A stretch of 64,000 nt of DNA, taken from contig JANTQA010000030.1 in NCBI GenBank assembly GCA_027625915.1, positions 3,782,001 to 3,846,000 of the forward strand. The letters run 5' to 3'. The position numbers and the translations under genes were made by a program. Below are positions 12,145 through 24,636 of this stretch, one piece after another. The notes below the pieces were generated by a model. It was not told where the DNA came from. It was given only the letters and a program-made list of their open reading frames with translations, and searched no databases. This stretch comes from Anaeramoeba flamelloides (Eukaryota; Metamonada; Anaeramoebidae). Every line of letters begins with the position of its first letter. Position 1 is the first letter of the stretch.

Positions 12145-12775
12145 ATGAGATTATTATGATGAATATTATTAAAATTTTTAACAAAACAATAATTCATTTT
12201 TATCTTGCCAAAAAAAATAATGTTTTTATCACTTACAAGAAAGTCTATCTCTTTATTTTATTTTTCAAGCTTTTTTCGTTCAAAAAAATAGAGAAACACA
12301 AATATGATAAAATAAAAAACTTTTAAAATTTTCAAAATATTTTTGCATTTTATTACAAATTTCAAATAAAACTTGAATGTCTATCAGCAGTATCTCCTTC
12401 TTGATGGTTAGGGTGGACGTGTTTGGAATATAACATTGATAACAATTAACAATACTGTTCTTTTCTAATTTGAAAAAAATCAATTTTATCCTCAAGTTTC
12501 AAAAATAAACAATTATTCAAATTAATAAAACTCAAGATTATCATGATCAAATGGTCTTGAATAGATCTAGGTTTTTTTTGACGAATTAGGATAATCAATG
12601 GTAAAATATTTGAGAATCTGAAATGAAAATTTTTCTTTTTTAATTGGAAAATGACAATAAGAATTAAATCTAATAAGTCATTAACACAAATTCAGATCAT
12701 TTAATGATCGATCTTTTAATATCTATGATGAATCAGTTTAGCTTTTTTAAACCACCAAAAATAAGAAAAAATAAT

Positions 12776-14190
12776 TCACTGTTGAGAGAAAAATGTTGGA
12801 CACAGAAAAATGGTTGGACACCATTTTTAATTGGGAACATTAGTCAAATACAAATCAAATCCTATTGATAACTAGGTGAATTGTATATAAGTCGAGGTTT
12901 AAATGTGTTAAAAGTTCATTAATCTTTGGTGTGTGTAGAATACTCATTTGAATGGTTGATAACTAAAGTAGATCACCGTTTTGGAAAAAAAGTGAAACTG
13001 GAAAAAAAGTGAAATACGGTTTTTAATTGGGAACCTTACTGAAAACAAAAAGTAAAATCAATAAAAAGAAGAAACCAATTAACTTCAAATAATAACCCAT
13101 TATATTATTTTCAATCAAACCAACAAATACAATTTAAATCTACCTGATTTATCGAAATTGTGGCTGTGGTTTTGGAGATCTCAAAAATAATCAATTTTTT
13201 AAACAAATTTTTAATAATTGATCAATCCAAGAAAAACCCATTCCAAAAGATAGTAAACTAAATTTCATAATAAATGGCCCACCTTACATTTGAATAATGA
13301 ATTGCTTTTGTATTGTTTGGAAGTTTTTCCTCTCACAATGAAAAGTTTACAAATAAATCATTTTTTCTCTTTTTTATTTTTTCAATAGTGTTTTGTTAAA
13401 ATGGAAAATGAAAATGAAAAATTGGAAAGAAGTAATAGCCGAATTAATGAAAATTTTGGGTTTAAATATGAAAAAGAGATTAGATTTAGTTATTCAAATC
13501 GAAGGAGAATCGATAAATGGGTTTTTTTACTTTTTTAAATTTTCTATTTTTCCTTTAATGCTTCTTTCAAAATAAATTTCCCAATTTTTTTTAACAATTT
13601 TTTTATTTTTCTTTCTTTTATTTTTAGACAAAAAATAAATATCTCTTGAGTATAGTATTGAATATTAAAATCTAAATTTTTATATTATAATAGATAACTT
13701 CAATTATTAAAAATATTTTTATTTAAAATTTGATTTTTAATGGGACAATTATTATGAAAGATAGTTTATTAAAAAAAACTGTTATTGTGGCTAATACTTC
13801 ATTTTGTCTTTATTTATTTCTTTATTCTTTTTTTCATGGATCTTACTTTGAATTTTCAGTAATGTTCCCAATTAAAAACCGTGTTTCTCTTTTTTTCCAG
13901 TTTCACTTTTTTTCCACAACAGTCATGCTATTTTAACAAAAATCCAAGTTTTAGTAAAGTTTACTATTAATTCTGAAAAAGGTAATTTTAAAACTTGCTT
14001 TAGATTATAAGAGATAAGGTTTTGAAAAAGTAGAATTACATTAATCGTTATGATAAAAAGAAAATTATTGTTATTTTCTTGAGTTATTTCACAAACGATT
14101 GAAATTAAAAAGCATTTTCAGTAATGTTCCAATTCAAAATGCTGTCCAACTATTTTTCTCTTCCCAACATTTTTCTCTCAACATTAATAA
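12776..14190. mobile_element. Nested inverted-repeat element
   Basis: The outer arms 12776-12850 and 14112-14190 are inverted: left TGTTGAGAGAAAAATGTTGG, and the same word read from the right end. Inner arms 12975-13045 and 13855-13925 are a second, related inverted pair (GTGAAACTGGAAAAAAAGTG and its complement). Both pairs carry TTTTTAATTGGGAAC next to an ACTGAAAA-type word, so the inner pair looks like a second copy of the same tip. Between the inner arms lies the repeat unit at 13240-13770. Confidence 0.5.
13240..13770 (+). repeat. Direct repeat unit 1 (partner at 15220-15765)
   Basis: A ~530-base unit ~80-85% like 15220-15765 by eye: AATTGCTTTTGTAT, GAAGTTTTTCCTCTCACAAT, GAAAAGTTT-CAAATAAAT, AAAATGGAAAATGAAAATGA, AGGAGAATCGATAAATGGGT, ATATTATAATAGATAACT. 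The frame from 13400 reads 45 residues (MENENEKLERSNSRINENFG, later SYSNRRRIDKW). The second copy keeps the same frame with one stop, which suggests a shared coding origin. Not recognised. Confidence 0.55.
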
Positions 14191-15219
14191 ACATTTGGAT
14201 TTTTGAACTGTCGGTTCTGGTCAACTTTAATTTCATTTTAGTATCTTATTGTTAGGATTATTGATGAAAGTTTTTTTATTTAGAAAATAATGAAATTGTA
14301 AAAGGTATTAATTTTTTTTTTTTTCAAAAAATAGAAAATTTGCAGCTTTTTTTCCAATTAATAGCCGAAATACACTTTTCAAAATGGAAACTATGATTTT
14401 AAATTTTGAGAAGATTCAATTTACATTTCTCTTGAACAATAAATTTTTGAATATTTCGTTTGTATTCAAAGGTTTTTAAAAAAATTAGCTTGATAGAAAA
14501 CTTAGATTTAATATAAATATAAATAAATTAAAAGAATGTTTACATTGATATGAAGTATTCTCTTCAATATTATTGACAATATCAGGTCTACTTCAATATT
14601 TTTTATTGAATCATTAATTGATTGGTGTCTATTTTTTCAATTTCTTGTGAATTTAATTTTTACCAGGTTACATAATCTTATACAATTAATTAAACACTTA
14701 TGAAGACTTATTTTTTCATACATTCAAGAAATTTTGCTAAATAGAAAAAATACTAAGTTTCAATCCATTCCAATCTATTTGATTATTAGTAATAAAGCTA
14801 TTTTTATGGATAAAAAGTGAAGAAATTTTATTGGAATAAAGTGAAATCGAGAAATGTTTAAGAATACGTTTTAAATTCTGTATTGTATATATTAGTTTGA
14901 ATAAAGATTATCAAATCAAAAAAAATAAAAAATAAAAAAATGTTTATATTACCTTTTTTGTATTTTACTTTCCTTTTTCGATTTATTAACTATTAACTCA
15001 GAAATATTCTAACTTAAGAGTTTGCATCATTGTTGATATTCATGGTGTTTTCCTTTTGTTCTGTATTATTTGGGAAGAAATAGATTCTGATTCCATATAC
15101 TCTATTAATAATATTTTTTTCTGATCTACAATTTTCAATACCTATTCTACCTTTTTATTGAATATCCTACATAATATTAATGTAGAAAAAAGAAGATTTG
15201 TTTTTAAAGTGAATCTTAT
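14191..15219. other. AT-rich spacer
   Basis: No reading frame, RNA gene or clear repeat is supported here. Confidence 0.5.
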
Positions 15220-15765
15220 AAAATATCCCAATATAAACTAAAATTCAAAATAAATGTCCCACGTTATATTTCAATATTGAATTGCTTTTGTATCGTTTTG
15301 AAGTTTTTCCTCTCACAATGAAAAGTTTGCAAATAAATAATTTTTTCTCTTTTTTATTTTTTCAAAAGTGTTATGTTAAAATGGAAAATGAAAATGAAAA
15401 ATTTGAAAGAAGTAACAGATGAATTAATGGAAAAATTGGTTTCAAATATGACAAAGAGATTAGATTTAGTTATTCAAATGGAAGGAGAATCGATAAATGG
15501 GTTTTATTAATTTTTAAAAAAATTTTTTTTCATGTAATGCTTCATTCAAAATAAATGGCACAATTTTTTTTAAAATTTTTTTTTAACTTTTTTTATTTTA
15601 TTTGTTGAAGAAAAACAAATACCCCTGGAGTAGTGAACCAAATACTAAAATAAAAATTTTGATATTATAATAGATAACTACAAGTATTAAAAATTGTTTT
15701 CTTTAAATTTTGATTTTTGATGGGCCAATGATTTTGAATGATAGTTTATATAAAGTCAGTCATAA
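15220..15765 (+). repeat. Direct repeat unit 2
   Basis: Second copy of the unit at 13240-13770, about 1980 bases downstream and in the same direction. It lacks the inverted arms around copy 1, so the unit was either duplicated before the arms arrived or copied without them. Confidence 0.55.
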
Positions 15766-15786
15766 ATAAAGAACCAAATAAAAACA

Positions 15787-15891
15787 ATGGTGAAATACAA
15801 ACCAGGATCGTTTTCTTTGGAAATTGATTCTGCAAAAAAGAAAAACAAGATTAAAGTGAAAAGTTTCTCACAAAAATTTTCTAAAAGTTGA
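15787..15891 (+). CDS. Small lysine-rich open frame, unrecognised
   Basis: 34 residues, MVKYKPGSFSLEIDSAKKK and a Lys/Ser-rich end. Codon use is less AT-biased than the flanks and a TATAAAGTCAGTC stretch lies ~35 bases upstream. It could be a short gene or the first exon of a lost one. Weak. Confidence 0.2.
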   Translation: MVKYKPGSFSLEIDSAKKKNKIKVKSFSQKFSKS

Positions 15892-16514
15892 AAAAAGTAA
15901 TACTTTTTTGATTTTAAAACATCACATGATTTTATAATTATTATCCTTGTTTTAATGATTTAATTATTTTTATTTGATGAATATACTATTGAGCATACCA
16001 ATCTAAATCTTTCCATATAAAAAAAAATTAAATTAGGAGATTAATAATTATTAATCAAAGTTTTGCCAAAGATGATCTGCTTGTTTTTATTATCTTAAAT
16101 ATTTGATTAAACTTAAAAAGAAACACATTTATCAATTTTAATTTTATAAATTATTCTTTTTCAAAACAACTATTCTGTTAAATTTTCAACAATAAAATTC
16201 TGATTTTTTAGTTTAAATTTTTTTATTTTAGAAACTCCGGAAAAATAGATATAAAAATTATTCTTTTTTATGAAATTTGTCTTTAAGTAATTTCAAAAGT
16301 TTGTATGAATTAATGAATTTTGAAAATATGTACTTATTTTTAGAAAGACTAAATTAATAATATGTTTATTAGTAAATAAGCAGAAGTTATATTATATCAA
16401 ACTTTTATTATTATTTAATTATTAAAAATTGAATAAATCTCGTAAAATAAAAATGATATAGTATTTTTTTACAAATATGAAAAATATAAATAAAAAACTA
16501 TTGTTATTCAATAA

Positions 16515-16895
16515 GTTTGTTTCCAAAATTTTGACTCACCTGAAATAATCAATAGAAAAAAAAAATTATTCTTTAGTATTCAAGAAAAAAAAAATTTAAA
16601 ATATGATTGATAATTCACTTTTTTACGATTTTAAATACATAAAATACCGGATATTTTAAAAATTAAAAAAAATAAAACGAAAAACTAAAAAAAAGTGAGT
16701 CACAATTTTTGAAATGAGCATTACCCATTTTTTATTACTGAACTTTCACTGATAAAGGGTGAATAAGAAGATTTTCTGCTTAATCATTATATTCATTTTA
16801 AAAAATCTTAGATTGTCTCAAATTTCTTAATGTTTATTGATATTTTTATAGATCTTTTTTTTTTTCAACTTGATCTTGTAAAAAAAAAAAAAAAG

Positions 16896-16994
<99 letters not shown>

Positions 16995-17240
16995 ACAAAA
17001 AATTTGAAGAAAAAAAAGAAAAACAAAAGAAGAACAAAAAAGAAAAGAAAAAGATTAAATAAAACTAAAAATTTCACAACGAAAGAAAAACAAAATATTT
17101 ATCAAAAATGATATTGATCCAAAAATTTTTCAAATTAAAAAAAAGTTATTCTGATCCAAAAAGTTGAAAATATTTTTTTAGATTTGAATTTGAGATAAAA
17201 CCACCACCAATAACATTATAAAGTGAGTCAATATTTTTGA
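16515..17240. repeat. Poly(A)-centred dispersed repeat, copy 1
   Basis: Matches 27125-27735 on both sides of a homopolymer. Left: GACTCACCTG-AATAAT, AGTATTCAAGAA, CACAATTTTTGAAATGAGCA, TTTTTATTACTGAACTTTCA, ATCTTTTTTTTTTTCA. Right: TTATTCTGATCCAAAAA and AACATTATAAAGTGAGT. In this copy the run is >100 A with one G near 16894. The ends are inverted (TTTTGACTCACCT / AAAGTGAGTCAATATTTTTG), and GTGAGTCACAATTTTTG occurs again inside, so the element may be built from two nested units. Confidence 0.6.
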
Positions 17241-17808
17241 AAAATAGATTTATTGATTAACACTTTTATATTATTATAAAAATTCCTTTTAATCGGTTTT
17301 CTTTGTTTCAAAATATTAAAAAAAATTGAGAAATAATAATATAATCGTTATATAATTCAAATTTCTGGAAAATTATGAATAAATTTAAATAATGATTTTC
17401 TGTTATTGGTTATTATTTGGAAATATTCAAATAAAAAACCATTTTTTGTTTAAGAGTTAAATTTGTAATGAATTTAAAAAAATTATTTTGGTAAAATTTA
17501 TAATTTAAAGGTTTGATAATTTTTGTTGAGATTTTTTTGAAAAATAAAAAGAAAAAATTTGATTAAGAAAAATGTGGGTTGCAAATAGAAATTCCTTCTA
17601 AACAAGTTCAAAATAATTACTAATAATTAAAAAAAAAAAAAAAAATAAAAATAATAAAAAAATGAAAAATCTTTGAAACAATAGACTTTTATCGGTTTCT
17701 TTTAAAAGAATATAAAAAGGTTTCGTTTATATAATGAATTGCAAATTTTTTGGAATTTAGTTTATTATTAATTTAATAAAATAAAATAAAAAACAAATCT
17801 AGAATAAA
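17241..17808. other. AT-rich spacer 3' of the HECT gene
   Basis: Holds short A runs and the presumed 3' end and polyadenylation region of the minus-strand HECT gene. Nothing else seen. Confidence 0.4.
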
Positions 17809-20804
17809 TTAAGAAAGATGGAAACTATCTTGACCTTCATTGATTGCAATTAATAATTTTTCTTTTAAAATTTCTTTTGAAGAATAAGGGGGGATTTTCA
17901 AGAAATTAACACAGGTCATACATGTGGGCAATCTATAATCGGTATTTCTGAATCGATCACTTTTCACAATAGTCAATTTTGGATTTAAATTCGCGATTCC
18001 GCCTATGGGCAATCTTGGTGAGCCTGTACAGAATTTTACAAAATCACTTTTTTCTTTATTATTGAAATTAGATAAAATGTTTAATAACCATTTCACTATT
18101 TCGCTTTCTTTGCTATAACCATGATCACAAATTATTGAATTTAATAATAACTCAACAGACCATTTTTCCATTTCGCCGTTTATTAAATTATTAACTTCAA
18201 AGGGCGAAAAACATTTTAAATGTTTTATTGGCAGTATTTTATTGAATCCCCTTTGGAAGGCATTTAATTGCTGTTTGATACCCGAATTTAAGAAGCAATC
18301 TACAATTAAATTTAGATATTTTTCAAGGTTACTAATAGTCACAGTTTTATTTTTACCATTTTTAATTAATTCAATATCAGGATAACCTGGCAAAGTAAAA
18401 TTTAAACATAAATCCTTAATATCCATCCCATTATATTTAATATTTTTTTGAATAATTTTATTTTTAATATTACTTTTTTTTTCTTGAATGATTGATTTGC
18501 ATTCTGTTAAAAATTTATAAAAATTAGGTACAATTAATCTCAGGTCATCTAATTTTTCAACTGTGAATCTGCTATCAAAAATATCATCATCATCATCCTC
18601 ATCCTCATCCTCTTTATCAACATCCAAATCAAAATTATTATTATCATTATCATTATTATTACCTTGATCAACATTGACAATATTATCGTCATTTAATAAA
18701 TATTTCCAAAAAATTGAACAAAAAGGTATTTGAATTGTTTTTTTATCTAAAATTGCCTTAGCAACAAATGAACCAATAAATTTATAGATCATTAAAACGT
18801 ATTTTTTTCTGTAATGGCTGCAACCGGAATTTAACGGCAAAGGCCATAGACCATTTGGTGCACGAACATAAGTATCGTTCTCATCTGAAAAGGTATCATA
18901 CCAAATCTGTGTTATGTCGTTTTTTCTGGAACAAATTTCCTTTGAAATCAAAGTAAAAAATTCGTTGGTTGGTCCGCTTCCTGTACCAACTTCATTATAA
19001 TATTGAACTTCTAACATCGAACTTTCCTTAATCTGTGGCATTTTCATTATTAGCATTGCTTGATTTAATAAATTTTCTTCTCTATTTATTCGCACTTTAA
19101 ATCGAGGCAATCTTGTTGAAATTATATTTCTATGCTTTTCCACATGGCGTCCAACATGCCTTTCCATCTCCTTAACTGTTCTTTCAATCCCCAATCCCGT
19201 TCTTTTAAAATATTTGAGCCTAGTTTGGAAATCAAACAAAAATTTATAATCACTTAGCATTAGTTTATGTATCCAATTTGGTAATAAACCCCAACAAATT
19301 GTCTTATTCGAATCCAGCTGTCTATTTATTATATACGACAATCTTTTATTAATAAATTTTTTCAATGGTATATGTAAATTATTATTATAATTGTCATCAT
19401 TATTTTGATCATTCATCAAAAAAATTATTCTTAATAGAATGAAAATATTAATTAATTCATTGTTTTTAAAATCTTTTATATTTTTAAATTTGAAATTAAC
19501 AAATGAATTCAAATTTAATAATTTTTTGAAAAACAGATCTGTTTTATTCCCCAATAAATCAATAACTTCTTTTTTTCTTTTTCTTTTTTTCTTCTTATTT
19601 GTAATACTGTTCTTTGTATTATTATAAAAATTGGATTTATTTTTATATAAATTATAATTATTTTTATTCAATTTATTTAAATTTAGGTTTTTATTACAAA
19701 TCTTTTCATAATATATTTCAATTTTTCTGTTATATCTATATGGATTATTATAATTCTGCGTATCGTTTTTTTGTTTCTTTAAAATTCTTTTAATTTCTTG
19801 AATAGGGGTTGATTGGTAATTCATTACTTCACCATTCAAATAAAAAATTAGAGAATGATCATTTTCTTTTTTATTCAAAATTTTTGAAAAGACAATTTTA
19901 TTTTGATTGATTTCATTAACCGTTTCACTAAATTCTTCCATATTTGAATTATAATTAAATGCCTTAAAAGATTTTAAGAAGTCTCTTTGATTTCCAGGTA
20001 AAGTTGATTCTCTATTTTTTTTGACTTTTTTCCAAACAATCCGTTCAATTGTATTCATAGACATTTTATAATCCAAGGTTACCAATAGAGAAAAATATTT
20101 TTTGAATGCCTTATCTTCTGTGGTTTGCAAAAAATTTCCTTTCATTTCAATATTTAAAAAATTAAATGGATCATCTGTTTGTATTATCTTTTTTTTATCT
20201 TTGATATTAAAATTTTCAATTCTTTCCAAATATGAAAATAGTATTTTTATTAATTTTTTGAGAAAAATTTTATTCTCATCCCGTTCTTTATTTGTTTCTA
20301 TATTGTTATTGCTGTTGTTTGAGTTTTTCTTATTAGTAAAAAAATAATTATAAAAATATTTTAAATTATCAATTGTTTTCAAATAATTGATTAAATGTGA
20401 AATAAAATCTATCTTTTGAATTTCATAAATACTATATTTATATTTTAATAAATATTTTTTTAATTTATGTAAAGAATTTTTTCCTTCCAAGTTATTTAAT
20501 ATTTTATTGAAATTATCAATTTTATTATTATTATTAGTTTTATTTTTATTATCATTGTCATTATTATTTGATGTCATTAATGGAATTCCGATTTTGTCAA
20601 AATACTTGATTTTTAATTTTTTTGACATTTCAATAAGACTATTCAAATGATTTTTTATCATAAAATTTTTTTTATGGTTGTATTTAATATGATTATTAGT
20701 TGAATCACTATTATTAACAATTCTTTTTTGATTTTCTAATTGAATTGGTTTTGAATTTGTAATTTTTTTAAATTTTTCTTCTAATTCAATTTTCTTATCA
20801 TCAC

Positions 20805-20844
<40 letters not shown>

Positions 20845-20854
20845 GTTATTATTA

Positions 20855-20898
<44 letters not shown>

Positions 20899-21749
20899 GT
20901 CGTCATTATTAATATCATTATCATCATCATTAAATATATTTATTTTTATTTTCTCATTTTCGATCGGGAATTGTTTGTTTTTTAAATCAACATAAAAATC
21001 ATGTCTCTGTTCTGTGTATGATTTCTTTGAATTGGTTAAATAAGTAGATAAAAAAACAAATTGATCAAATAGGCCATCTTTAATTAATAACTGTTTAAAA
21101 CATTCATTATATTTATCTAACAAAATTTTACTGATTAGTAAACCCGTTTTAATATATCTAATATTTTCACTGAAAAGCAAATTGCAAACAAAATCTATAA
21201 AATTATTTTTTATTAAAATATTTTCGACAAAATTTATCATTTCATTACCTTGAGAATATGTCAATATTTTTAAAATAAAGAGTAAACACCTTTTTTTGAT
21301 TGAAATTTTTATAGAAATTTTAAACCAATTTAAAACAAGTGCAAATAATTTTTGAATTAGATTTTTGAATTCTTCTTTTCCTGGTTCACTAATAATCCAA
21401 GCTGGTAACTTGGATTGTTCATAATCTTCAATAATAAATTTAGTATTAATAATAATGTTTTCAAATTTTTTTTCGATATTTTTTCTTTTTCTATTTTGTA
21501 AAAATTTATTTTTTTTTTTAAATAAGCCAAGTTTTTTTTTTCTTCGTCCTTCTCTCAGTATTTTGTGAAAAAGATATTTTTTTTTCTTTGCAAACAATTT
21601 TTTTTGAGTTTCGTCCCTTTTTGCTACTCTTTGTGGTTGTTGTTTATCATGGTTTTCATTTTGTATTTGTTCTTGTTCTTGTGTTTTACCATCTTTCTCC
21701 TTCTCCTTCTCTTTGACCTTCTCCTCCTCCTCCTCTTCGATCATGAACA

Positions 21750-21789
<40 letters not shown>

Positions 21790-23952
21790 ATAATTCTCTA
21801 TACTTTGTATTAATTCCTTTCTTGTTTCTTCTTGTTTTTGAATTTTATTTTTTTTAAAATTATTTTTGTTTTCTTTTCCATTACTCTTTGTTACATAATC
21901 TCTTTTTAATAGGCTAAAACGTTCATTTTCAAATTCAAAATCTAAACTGTGATTATTATTTTCATCATCATTAAAAATTTCATAATCAATAATTAATTCA
22001 TTTTTGTTTACATTCGTATTTTTTGTTAATTCCTTGTTTTTATTAATTAAATCAAATTTGGTTTTGGAAAAATCTTCAAATGATAAAGGATCAAATAAAT
22101 CAAGTTCTAAATCATTATTTATATTTTGAATTTCTTTAAATTCTGTATTTTTTTTTGAAGGCCTTTTATTTTTATTTGTTGAATCAAATGGATCTATATT
22201 AAAAGGGTTTGTTTTATCTTTGATCAAACTTTTTGAATTATTTTGATCATTATACAGGTTCTCAAAAGAATTCACTCCGCGATTTATAAAATTGCTATCA
22301 CTATTATTAATTTCGCTATTATTAGGATTTTCATTAGAATTATTATTATTTTTTACGTCCATTCTGTTGCCGTTGCTGCTGAAACCACCGTTACTGGTGT
22401 TATTGATATTTATGTTTGAGGAAGTTGCATTGTTTGTGTTGGTATTATCAATTTGATAATTAAAATAATTATTAATTAGATTAGTATTGTTATAATTAAA
22501 AAAGGGATTTTGACTATAATTTTTCATAAAGTTATTTGCAGTATTTTTAAATTGAAGAGAAGGTTTGTAATTGAATTTGTTTTTATTAAATGTATTAATA
22601 TTTGGTTCAAAAAAATTCATTGTTTTCGAGTTATTCATTGAAAAATTGCTGCGTGGATTGAAATTAAAGTAATTAGGTGTTCTTTTAATCGAAGGAAGAA
22701 GATAAGGAACATTTTTAAAATTGCCTTGAAGCATATTATTACTTTGGTTAACATAATTAACTCCATTAGTTGTATTTTTTGGATTCATTTCATTAAAAGT
22801 TTGGGAACTATTACTATTAAAATGTGTACTCCTGGAATTATGAATACTCCGATTGTGAGAAAGAAGATTGCGAGAAATATTATTACTCACTCTTGTGTTC
22901 TTGTTCTGAAACTTTTCTTTTAAAGTTTTTTTTTTTAAAAATAATGATGACGGAGGAGTATTTCTCTTGATTACCGGATAATCTTTGTTCGACGGGTACT
23001 GTTTCTTTCTGAAAAAACCAGACCTGTTTTTGTCCAGATTTTGTTTGTTTTTGAATTTATTCCGGATTGATGGTAACAACGAGTCAGCCACAAACATTAA
23101 CGAACACCTTGTGTCAATGTTGATTCCAGAATCCAAATCCATTAATTCAACCAATAAATCGATCAGGCCTTCTTGAATGACTATTTTGATTATAGAACTT
23201 CTTGAAGCCGAAATTATATTGCCAATTAATTTAATTAACTCCGTGATGGTAAAAGGGCTTAGCATTTTTCTTTTTTTGTGTTTTAGCATATCGATAATTG
23301 TTGAAAAGAACAATCCAGATTGTAATACGACGGGGATCTTTTTACGGGTTTTTAAATATTTTAGCAGATTGTTCACGATCCGAACTAAGGCTAAAGAAGA
23401 CAAGTCCAATACTCTTGGGTTATTGCTATTAAAGAGTTTTAAAAGACTTGGGATCGAAGTAATGGCAATTTGTACGCACCTATATGGGATGGACCTGAGC
23501 ATGTTGGCAGCAATTTCGGCAATTTTTTGTTGCGAATTCTGCGGACAATGGCTGAAAATGGAGAGCGCCTTGTTCAGTGCGCCCTCTTTTAACAACTGTT
23601 GGTTGTGATCATGTGTTAGCAATTCCAAAAGGTTAATTGAAACTTCGATCACATCAATATATTCCTGGCTACCCAATTTGCAAATTATGGTATTTGAGAC
23701 TTGACAAACAATCCTTGAGCAACTGGGCTTTGACTGAATCAAATTCTGAAGGCAACGTAGAGAGAGCGACGTAACTTCTGGTGTCTTGGATTGCTTGATA
23801 ATCTTTTCTAAAGCAAAAACAAATTCCCGTAGGTATCTGCTTGAGACAAATTGTTCGCCAGAGATTAAAATTATTTGAGACAAATCCTTAAGAAGATCAA
23901 TCCTTGTTTGATTGTCTTGTTTTATTTTTAAAAATTTGAGGAACCGTTCCAT
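17809..23952 (-). CDS. TRIP12/UFD4-type HECT E3 ubiquitin ligase
   Basis: A single open frame of 2047 residues. TRIP12/UFD4 ligases move ubiquitin from an E2 to an active-site Cys and then to substrates, notably N-terminal ubiquitin fusions and chromatin proteins. Residues 1-300 are helical ARM-like repeats (SLALVRIVNNLLKYL, GLIDLLVELMDLDSG). A long Asn/Ser-rich linker follows, with poly-Asn at about 720-733 and 1017-1048. A further helical block lies at ~847-955. The HECT domain is ~1615-2047, with GTGSGPTNEFFTLISKEI, SPRLPIGG, NPKLTIVK and LPTCMTCVNFLK. By family alignment the catalytic Cys is Cys2014, in MTCVN. The end, EKLLIAINEGQDSFHLS, is almost that of TRIP12 (EKLLIAAREGQQSFHLS). An acidic/Asn insert at ~1757-1796 sits inside the HECT N-lobe. 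No WWE domain was seen. Length is like human TRIP12. Confidence 0.9.
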
Positions 23953-24636
23953 TTTGTTGTTTTGTGGATTAAAAAAGTTTAATAGAGTTCCAAAAATTGG
24001 TTCGATTTCTTTTCTTTTTTGATCAAACCTTTTTTTTTTTATTTTTTGTAATTACTTGAAGAAGAAGGAAAAAACGGAAATTAAAAAAAAAATGAAAATT
24101 TTTTTGACGATTAAAAAATTGTTTTGCTCCGAGAATAAAGTAAGAAATTTACTAGTGTACCTTATTTGTTAAATATTTTTCTTTCTTTTTGGAGACTTTT
24201 TACTTTCTCACCGAATTTTTTCTTTTTATTAAATTTTTTTTAATATTTTTATAAATTTTGAACTTGCCTTTCGTAGGTTGTAGATAACTGAAGTAAAATC
24301 AAAATTATTTTTTGTACAAGTTGGACGGTGGATTTTATTCTTTTTTCAGTTTGGAACTAAAAAAAAAAATCTAATCTTTTCCAAAACTTGTTACATATCT
24401 TCTTTTATTAGACAACATTTATTCTTTGGAAATGAGAATATAAGAATTGTTTCTGTTTTCTTTTTCAATACTTTTCGATCAAGATTTCAGAATACAAGTT
24501 GGGGTCCAATAGATACGAAGCGCTTAATTAAACAATTACTTTTTTGAGATTTTTACACAGTTACCTCTCTCTCATTCTTCAGAAACCGGGTTTTTGTTCG
24601 ATGTTTCCAATTTGTTGGAAGTTACTTTTATAAATC

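Noticed and set aside
16830-17111. Frame with more than 40 lysines in a row
   Set aside because: Made entirely by the poly(A) run of a dispersed repeat; the equivalent repeat at 27.5 kb has no such frame.
21750-21790. ATT/AAT trinucleotide runs as microsatellite loci
   Set aside because: They lie in frame in the HECT gene and encode poly-Asn; counted with that gene.
23177-23608. 143-codon plus-strand frame opposite the HECT gene's start
   Set aside because: Antisense shadow of the ARM-repeat region; no features of its own.
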